64,000 bases of DNA from Gordionus sp. m RMFG-2023 (taxonomy: Eukaryota; Nematomorpha; Gordioida; Chordodea; Parachordodidae), in NCBI RefSeq assembly GCF_954871325.1, contig NC_088775.1, forward strand, positions 15,229,561 to 15,293,560. The letters run 5' to 3'. Below the pieces are notes generated by a model, which made no database searches, had not been told where the DNA came from, and saw nothing but the letters and a program-made list of their open reading frames with translations. A program made the translations under genes and the position numbers. Positions 57,880 through 64,000 of the stretch are shown one piece after another. The stretch's first letter is position 1. Each line of letters opens with the position of its first letter.

Positions 57880-58090
57880 ACATATAATTTTTAACTTAAT
57901 AAATCTCTCATTAACTTTGAACCTTTGCTCAAATATACAGGAATATCTTCTAGTTCAATCTATGCTAATAGTTCTCGTTCAACTGACATCATTAAAAACG
58001 CTTTTAATTTTTCTTGGTCAATATTAGCTCTCAGCCTATTTTTATAATTTTTAATTTACTAAATGCTTTCTCGCAATTAACCTGCGTAAA
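57880..58090 (-). pseudogene. Carboxy-terminal hAT dimerisation remnant of copy 2
   Basis: Reading minus: VNCEKAFSKLKIIK, then LRANIDQEK and AFLMMSVERELLA, the FSKLK-IK-LR-S-E-ELL pattern of DUF4371-type hAT transposases. It is broken by a stop and by indels. Confidence 0.72.
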
Positions 58091-58847
58091 TGATAAAGTT
58101 AAAATGTATTCATATGCCAAAAATAAATTAGTGCACTTGTGTGCTTATTGTATCCTAGATAAATTATTTGTTTTATCTGAATACGAATAATCATTTATTC
58201 GATTCGAATAAAAAGAATTATTCGAGTAAAACGAATTATTCGTAATATTTAATAAATTGTTTAATAAATCTAACATTTGTCATTTCTATTTGTTGACCTG
58301 CCAATCGGACAGGTGATGTGTTTGTGTTTATAAAAATTCTAGCACAAATTTAAAAATTTCTGAAGTGAAAATTTAAATTTTTATTTGCCACATTTTTTGA
58401 ATCTCACGAAAAGTTTATTTTTTGAATCTCATAATAAATTATATTAAAAATTACACAAACCAGAGGTAAATAAAAATATATTACATTTCTACAATAATTA
58501 TTGTTAGCTAGCCTAATTATGTTAGAGGAGAATGCTTCTGATGAAATTATGCTTGATGTTGAAGATGAGAAAATTTCCTCACAAAAGAGAGCAATCATAT
58601 GGGATCCAGGGGCCCCTACAACGGGGGGGAGAGGGTGTCCGAAGCAACTGCTTCAGTAAATTTGAGTGGGGGTACTTTTTTTACATCCATCATGATCATG
58701 TGATTTCTGGTTTATAAATGTAACAATAAGACCCCCCCCCCCCTCACTTAATATTTTATTTAATATATTGACGGAAATTTTGGTAGATGTTTAGTAAATT
58801 TGTTAACCGAATATTCTTGTCATAAATTATTTTTCCAATTTTAAAAT

Positions 58848-60410
58848 ATGCCTAAAAATATTACCAATATTGACAATAGCAAAATTCCTAGAAATGGGAT
58901 TACTTATAGTATTAAAATGTATAAAGTTTTTTGCTTAACATGTCTCTTATTTGGTGGTCCACACGCAAATTCACAATGGACATGTGAAGGTCTAGATAAA
59001 TGGCAAAATATTAATCGTGATATTATTCTGCATGAATCTTCACAGGCACATATGATGGCCGATTATAGAAGGCTTTCTCATAATAAAAATTCGATATTAA
59101 AATTTATAACACCTCAGAAAGAATGTGTAGATAATAACCGTTCTATTATAAGAATTATAATAAGATGTTTTTTTAATATCTCGTAACCAAGCCTTCTGGG
59201 GGAACAGGCAACAAGAAGGCAATATGATGGCCCTTATTAAGCTTATTGCAGATTCTGAACCTATTCTAAAAATGTATATACAGCAAAATGAAGAAAGAAA
59301 AAAGGATAAAAAAATAAGGGATTAAAAACGAAATTATATTCAAACCTATTATCATATAATAACATAAACATTCTCATTGAAACCATGAAAAATATGGTTA
59401 TAAAAAAAATTCAAAATGAGATTACATTTAACAGGTGCTTTTCAATCATAGTTGATGGCACATACGATGTTTCGAAATCAGAAGCAATAGCTTTGATAGT
59501 AAGATATGTTGAAAATAATGAGACGCCGAAGCCTGTTGAAAGACTGATTGACATATATTGTACGGGAAATACCACAGGTCTCGATATAAAGCATAATATA
59601 ATATCCAAACTTGGTTCGATGAATTTACCCCTTGAATATCTAATTGGGAAAAGTTATGATGGCGCCTCAAACATGAGTGGAAGAATCAATGGTGTGCAAG
59701 CCTTGATTAGAACAGAGGCGCCAAAGGCAGCTTTTATTTGGTGTTATTGTCATCGATTAAATTTAATCGTTGTTCAATTATGCCAATCAATTAAAGAACT
59801 TCGAAATGTTCTAGGAATACTAGATGAGATTTATGTCTATTTTAATGGTGTAAAAAGATATGAGGTACTCAAAAAATTTCAGTGTAATGATCTGAAAAAA
59901 TCGCAACGATTTCTACGCGTCAAGAATACCACTCGGTAATAGTTCCTTATTTATTTAAATTTTAAATGTTTTTTTTTATTTAGAAGCTGGCTATCGTCAT
60001 ATAAAGCTATTGTAAAATTTTTTCAACTTTATGATACCTTGAGGGCAGCTTTAACAAATTTAAAGGATTCTGAAGATCCTGCCACTTCCACTATGGCTAG
60101 TGCTATAGTCTTTAGAATAGAAAAATTTGATTTTATCTTATCACTTTGTGTTTTGGATAAGATATTGTTGATAACAAGTTTGGCTTGTACAAAATTGCAA
60201 ACCATTTCGAAGGATATAGGGTATGCAATAAATCAAATTCAATTGACAAAAGATTGCTTGATTAATTTGAGAAGTATAATATAAATTATTGTCTTAATTA
60301 TTTTTTAATCTAATAGATAATAACACTGAATTTTTGGATGTTTTTTCAAAGGCGCAAGATTTTATGAAGGAGAGAAATCTACATTTTGATTTTGAAAGTA
60401 AATTAGGGGA
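58848..60410 (+). pseudogene. DUF4371-type hAT transposase: zinc finger and catalytic part
   Basis: 58848-59186 encodes a TTF-type finger region: FCLTCLLFGGPHANSQWTC, GLDKWQNIN and HESSQAHM. 59385-59939 encodes FSIIVDGTYDVSKSEAIALI (first acidic site), LIGKSYDGASNMSGRINGVQ (second) and WCYCHRLNLIVVQLC. 59985-60284 continues with SWLSSYKAIVKFFQLYDTL and SMASAIVFRIEKFDFIL-type helices. Stops and shifts near 59184, 59325, 59937 and 60282 break it, although long stretches are intact. Confidence 0.88.
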
Positions 60411-60419
60411 AGAGAAAGC

Positions 60420-60650
60420 GAAAGAATTTATAATTTCATCAGTATTTAATTGTTTAAATAAAAAATTTTCCATTGATAATATGGTTAAATTATTGAGAAA
60501 AGAATCTTTCATGGTACTGCGCAGTCTTGTTTTAATTAATTTAATTTTACTCATGACTCTTTCGGCAGTACATGAGGTTGTGGGAATGGTTAATAAATAT
60601 TTATATAAAATTCTTAAATTAGGGAAAGCAGAAAAATTTAAAAGTAAACG
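60420..60650 (-). pseudogene. Inverted hAT dimerisation domain
   Basis: Reading minus: FPNLRILYKYLLTIPTTSCT, then AERVMSKIKLIKTRLRSTMK and NNLTILSMENFLFKQL, a clear DUF4371-type carboxy terminus. It lies in opposite orientation to the 58848-60410 catalytic part it should follow. The + strand frame over the same bases is a shadow. Confidence 0.85.
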
Positions 60651-60664
60651 ATAAGGTAAAATAA

Positions 60665-62244
60665 ATGAATAGGTTTCATTCACACCTTAGTAAAAATAAT
60701 AATAAAATTGACATTTTTTTAAAGTCTACACCAAATTCTTCAAAAAAAATTAATTTTAAGGATAATTTATTAAAATTATTTATAAATCATAATATTCCTT
60801 TTAAAATTATTAATTCCAATGATTTTAAAAATTTTATAAGTGATCTTGATTGTTCTGTAAAATCAATATGCTCCAATAATCTTAAATTGCACATGTATAA
60901 TACATTTGCAGAAAAAGAACAATTGGTAAAGGAAATAATATCTAAAAATAAAAGTCAGATTAATTTTTCATCTGACATTTGGACTAGCCCAACACAGGTT
61001 CCTTTTTTTAGGGCTAACAGCCCATTTTATTGATGATAATTTTAGAATAAATAACATAATTTTGGATGTCAGTCCAATAAATGAAACACATTCAGGTGAA
61101 AATATATTTAAAGCTTTTGTCAAAATAGTTAAAAATTATAATTTAGAGAATAAAAATTTTTATATAACTTTTAGATAATGCAACTAATAATAAAACATTT
61201 ATTGATACATTTTCTTTAAAATATCCCTTAATAAAAATAGGGCACATCCAATGCTTTGCCCATGTAATTAATTTAATATCCAAAGAAATTTTAAAAATTT
61301 TAGACCCTTCAATTCTAAAACTAAGAAAAATTATTAGAATGATTCGTAATTCCCCTCAAAAATTAAATTTATTAAAAAATATATGTAGTTCCCTACATCC
61401 TCCCCTAAATTTTTTAAAACTAACATTAAAATTCTTCAAGAAAAACAAATATGAGGTAAACTAAAATTTATAATTAGGTAATAATATAATACTTTGATAA
61501 CATATAGGAAGAATAGGAGGATCTTATAAAAATTAAAGCTATACTATTGCCTTTATATGAAACTACAAATATGGTATGTGGGGAGAATTATCCTACTTAT
61601 AATTTGGTTATACCTTATTATATTTTAATTCTTGAACATCTAAAAAATGAAAAACCTGGTTTCCATAAATCCTTTAACAATAGTTTCAAAGTAGCATGTG
61701 ATAAATTGTTGGGCTATTATAATTTAACTGCCGATGATGCAATAATAACCACAATATTAGATCCCAGGCTTAAAGTAGAATATCTTAAATCAATATCTGT
61801 TGATTATGATATTGATATATCCAAGTTAATGGACAAATTTAAAGAGATTTACAATAGATATACAGGTATTTAATTTACCCCCATTTAAATATGATTTTAT
61901 TTTATAAGCTCATAATTATAACTGTCAAACAAATAAGGATAAAATTCAACAAAACAGGCTAGACATTGTTTTTAAACAAAATAATATTCAACTGTGTGAA
62001 ATAGATTTTTATCTGAGTGAACCAAGAGCAAAGAGTGATCCCGTTAATGTGGTGGAAGGCAAATGCATATCGGATCCCCATACTCTCGAAAATGGCAAGG
62101 GATTATCTATCTATACAAGGAACATCAACTGCTTGTGAAAGGCTTTTCTCAGTTGGAACTAATTTATTGTCAAAAAACCGCATGTCATATAAGGAAGAAA
62201 ATATAAGAAAAACTCTTTGCCTTAAAAATTGGCTTAAATTATAA
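60665..62244 (+). pseudogene. Ac-like hAT transposase, main part
   Basis: In order: FLKSTPNSSKKINFKDNLLK, LFINHNIPFKIINSNDFKNF, INFSSDIWTSPTQVPFF (first catalytic aspartate), FLGLTAHFIDDNF-like (61019), LDNATNN (about 61170), IGHIQCFAHVINLIS (about 61240), YYNLTADDAIITTILDPRLK (61719), then MWWKANAYRIPILSKMARDY and TACERLFSVGTNLLSKNRMS (dimerisation, to 62244). Four or five frame breaks are visible (near 61010, 61175, 61460, 61870 and 62100). It is recently inactivated compared with its neighbours. Confidence 0.9.
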
Positions 62245-62599
62245 ATTCAATTAATAATATATATTTTAATTTTGTTTATAACTTGATTATATATTATTTA
62301 TTATCAGATTATTGATTACATATTATTATAATTTTTTCTGATTAAAATCAAATTTGTAATAAAAAAATTTGTCAATATATTTGAGTATGATTTATTTTAT
62401 TAAAAAAATTAATTCGAATTATTCGAAATATTCGAATCGAATACAAATAGTAGATTTTATTATTCGTACGAATTCAAATAATAAATTATTCGATTCGTTT
62501 AAACGAATCGAATATGAATAATGCCCTATTCGATTCGAATTCGTTTTTGAATAGGCCTATTGTATCCTTTAAGAATTTCATACTCGCATATTAAACACT

Positions 62600-63450
62600 T
62601 GTTACATTTATTATCACACTCTGATTTGTTATCATATTGTAATATTCCATCTTCTTCATTTGACTACTCACTTGTACATGCGATATCATCGTCCGTTTCA
62701 TTTATTCTGCTATCAAATCTTTGAATACACTGGCAAATGAACATAATTCGTTATGAAATTTAACACTTAATATATATGCCAATTGTGCTAGTTTTCCAAG
62801 GCTTCATAAATATCTTTACTATTTATTTCATCAAAATGTTTTGGTTGCAAATATTGCACATTCAAGATAAGCTCTCAATTCGCAGAAAGTAGTACGACAA
62901 GCTGTTTATAATTTGTTCAATTATTAGGACTAAATAGTTCGAACCTATAAAGGTCAATCGATTCTTGAGGACGTTTATCTTGGCATTTGTCACTATATAT
63001 TCTCTTCGCTCGTCCAATTCGATCTTTTTCCAGAGCATTTTGTACGTAGATACCCTCCGCGAGCTATAAATATGAAAATGTTTCATTTAAATTAGCAGCC
63101 ATTTTATTGCTTTATTTTGAATCGATATAATGATACAGAAGATTTAGCATCTTCTTTCATTTTCCATCCTGACAAAGTACCTAATTTTTCAGTTTGAAGA
63201 TATGACAGTGGCCCCATTATTTAAAAAATTTCCAAATATATTATAGCTGTACTTAGCGTCTTAAATTTACATAAATTATCAAGTTTTTATCTCAATATAT
63301 TTATTATCTATTATAAATTGAAGTGCCTTTATCGTTATTGGGAGCAAGCTCTCTTTACCATATATCCATCTAAGGGCTTTTTCACGTGCCCACCACCTTA
63401 TCTCACCTATATTTGCAGCCTTCTCAACTTATTTTGGCCAGATGAATTAT
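62600..63450 (-). pseudogene. Amino-terminal transposase remnant of copy 2
   Basis: Reading minus from about 63395: a WWAREK region, then MAANLNETFSY (about 63100), KDRIGRAKRIYSDKCQDKRP (about 63030), a short gap, and KFHNELCSFASVFKDLI (about 62760). This is the region between zinc finger and catalytic core of DUF4371-type hATs, with several stops. Confidence 0.65.
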
Positions 63451-64000
63451 TCTGTTTCATCCAAGCATCCATCCTTTTATCTGATTCACCGACCTGGATT
63501 TTATTTGATTACAATGAATTAAGAACAAGAAATGTTGGCAATATTATTTCTACAATAAAGCAATGTATAAAAATATAATATAATAAATTAATCAAAACTT
63601 AGCTCACTCTACTCAAACGGAAGCGTTTTCACTTCATTTGAAAAAAAACAAAGAAAAGAACGTGGTAATGATGTGTAGCGTCAAGCGACGTTATTGATAT
63701 ATTATGCATTAAAATATAGTAAACGACATGAAAATTCTCAAAGAATGTGATATTCAAATCATAAAAATATCATTAAAAATAAATAAATGATAAGAGAAAA
63801 TAATGTGAACATAATAATAATTTTTTTCTAATCGGCCTCTATTTTGATATTTTTTTCTGATCGGCCTCAAAAATCGACATTTCTCGCGGCCTCGTGGGCA
63901 AAATGCCCACCGGGTCTTATGGCCAGTCCGCCCCTGGCTGAGCCCATTTTTTTAAAAAAATCGGGTTGGTTCGGGCTGGGTCGGGGGTAATATTTTTAAG

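Larger units (their letters stand above)
58607..60655 (+). mobile_element. Innermost hAT (TTF/DUF4371 type) with an inverted 3' part
   Basis: The left end is caggggcccct, next to the split Ac-like coding sequence (ISSQKRAIIWD). It carries a zinc-finger plus DUF4371 transposase on the + strand to about 60410. The carboxy-terminal domain that should follow is present but reads on the minus strand (about 60650-60420). No clean right terminus was seen. Confidence 0.7.
58156..62559 (+). mobile_element. Ac-like (BED-type) hAT with TTCGAAT-rich arms
   Basis: A perfect 8-bp target duplication, TTGTATCC, flanks it (58148-58155 and 62560-62567). The ends are tag and cta. Both arms carry many attcgaat and gattcg motifs. 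The + strand transposase begins around 58519 (MLEENASDEIMLDVEDEK), is split by another hAT at about 58607-60655, and resumes to 62244. The perfect duplication shows it is younger than its host element. Confidence 0.9.
57344..63936 (-). mobile_element. hAT (TTF/DUF4371 type), copy 2, with nested insertion
   Basis: The ends are CAGGGGCGGACTGGC and GCCAGTCCGCCCCTG. The flanking octamers gctgggcc and gctgagcc match at 7 of 8. The minus strand holds an amino-terminal zinc-finger and linker region (about 63450-62600) and a carboxy-terminal dimerisation piece (about 58090-57880). Between them the Ac-like hAT at 58156-62559 is inserted, and the catalytic part is largely missing. Confidence 0.85.
57300..64000. 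mobile_element. Outermost hAT of a four-level nest; right end beyond the window
   Basis: tagagatctgcaaaagttga at 57300 resembles the CAGAGACCTGCAG terminus at 39425. It is followed by cccagcccgtacctgggctg. The arm resumes after the nested element at 63937 (gctgagcccat, then cgggttggttcgggctgggt) and runs off the edge. Confidence 0.65.

Noticed and set aside
60334-60654. 106-residue + strand frame as a full protein
   Set aside because: Its first part may continue the catalytic half, but the rest is antisense to a clear dimerisation domain on the minus strand.

Overview
This window is AT-rich nuclear DNA from an invertebrate animal. It carries two host genes, both on the + strand, in a dense bed of mobile-element remains. 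Both genes have spliceosomal introns, and the bilaterian gene lin-28 is present. I cannot name the phylum from the sequence. Four WDTC1 introns are very short (42, 56, 61 and 49 bp), while others are stretched to several kb by transposon insertions.

Host genes. (1) A LIN-28 homologue lies at 15988-19145: cold-shock domain, two CCHC knuckles and a polar tail exon. Its first exon was not found. Its 3' untranslated region holds an 8-base lin-4/miR-125 seed match (19393-19400). (2) A full-length WDTC1/adipose (DCAF9) homologue lies at 27901-49428. It is assembled here as 15 exons with matching splice phases (2955 nt, 984 residues): N-terminal WD40 block, TPR block, conserved CGHC motif, C-terminal WD40 block and acidic tail, then a poly(A) signal at 49467.

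Repeats, left to right. 0-5 kb: remnant of a repeated animal protein family, tRNA-headed SINE-like pieces, a short MITE and a GGTTCGG-armed non-autonomous hAT. 5.1-11.7 kb: a decayed hAT (TTF zinc finger/DUF4371 type, minus strand) with a second hAT family nested in it as a giant palindrome. 12-15 kb: a well-preserved hAT MITE with an 8-bp target duplication, and small tandem duplications. 20.1-24.6 kb: a fossil LTR element, non-coding, with three LTRs, a 21-bp minisatellite and a 5-bp target duplication. WDTC1 introns: a GC-armed hAT (30.2-32.9 kb), hAT fragments, a GGCCCGG-armed hAT (39.4-41.3 kb), a 1.7-kb foldback element, MITEs and a 4 x 21-bp repeat. 50-57 kb: further non-autonomous hATs and MITEs. 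57.3-64 kb: a four-level nest of hAT elements running off the right edge.

The two genes need not act together. LIN-28 is a developmental-timing RNA-binding protein, and WDTC1 is a CUL4-DDB1 substrate receptor linked to fat storage. I found no bacterial-style system, CRISPR array or intact autonomous transposon. The most novel-looking signals are the lin-28 3'-end organisation, the palindromic hAT, the four-level nest with an inverted transposase C-terminus, and the different reiterated motifs in the arms of otherwise similar hAT families.
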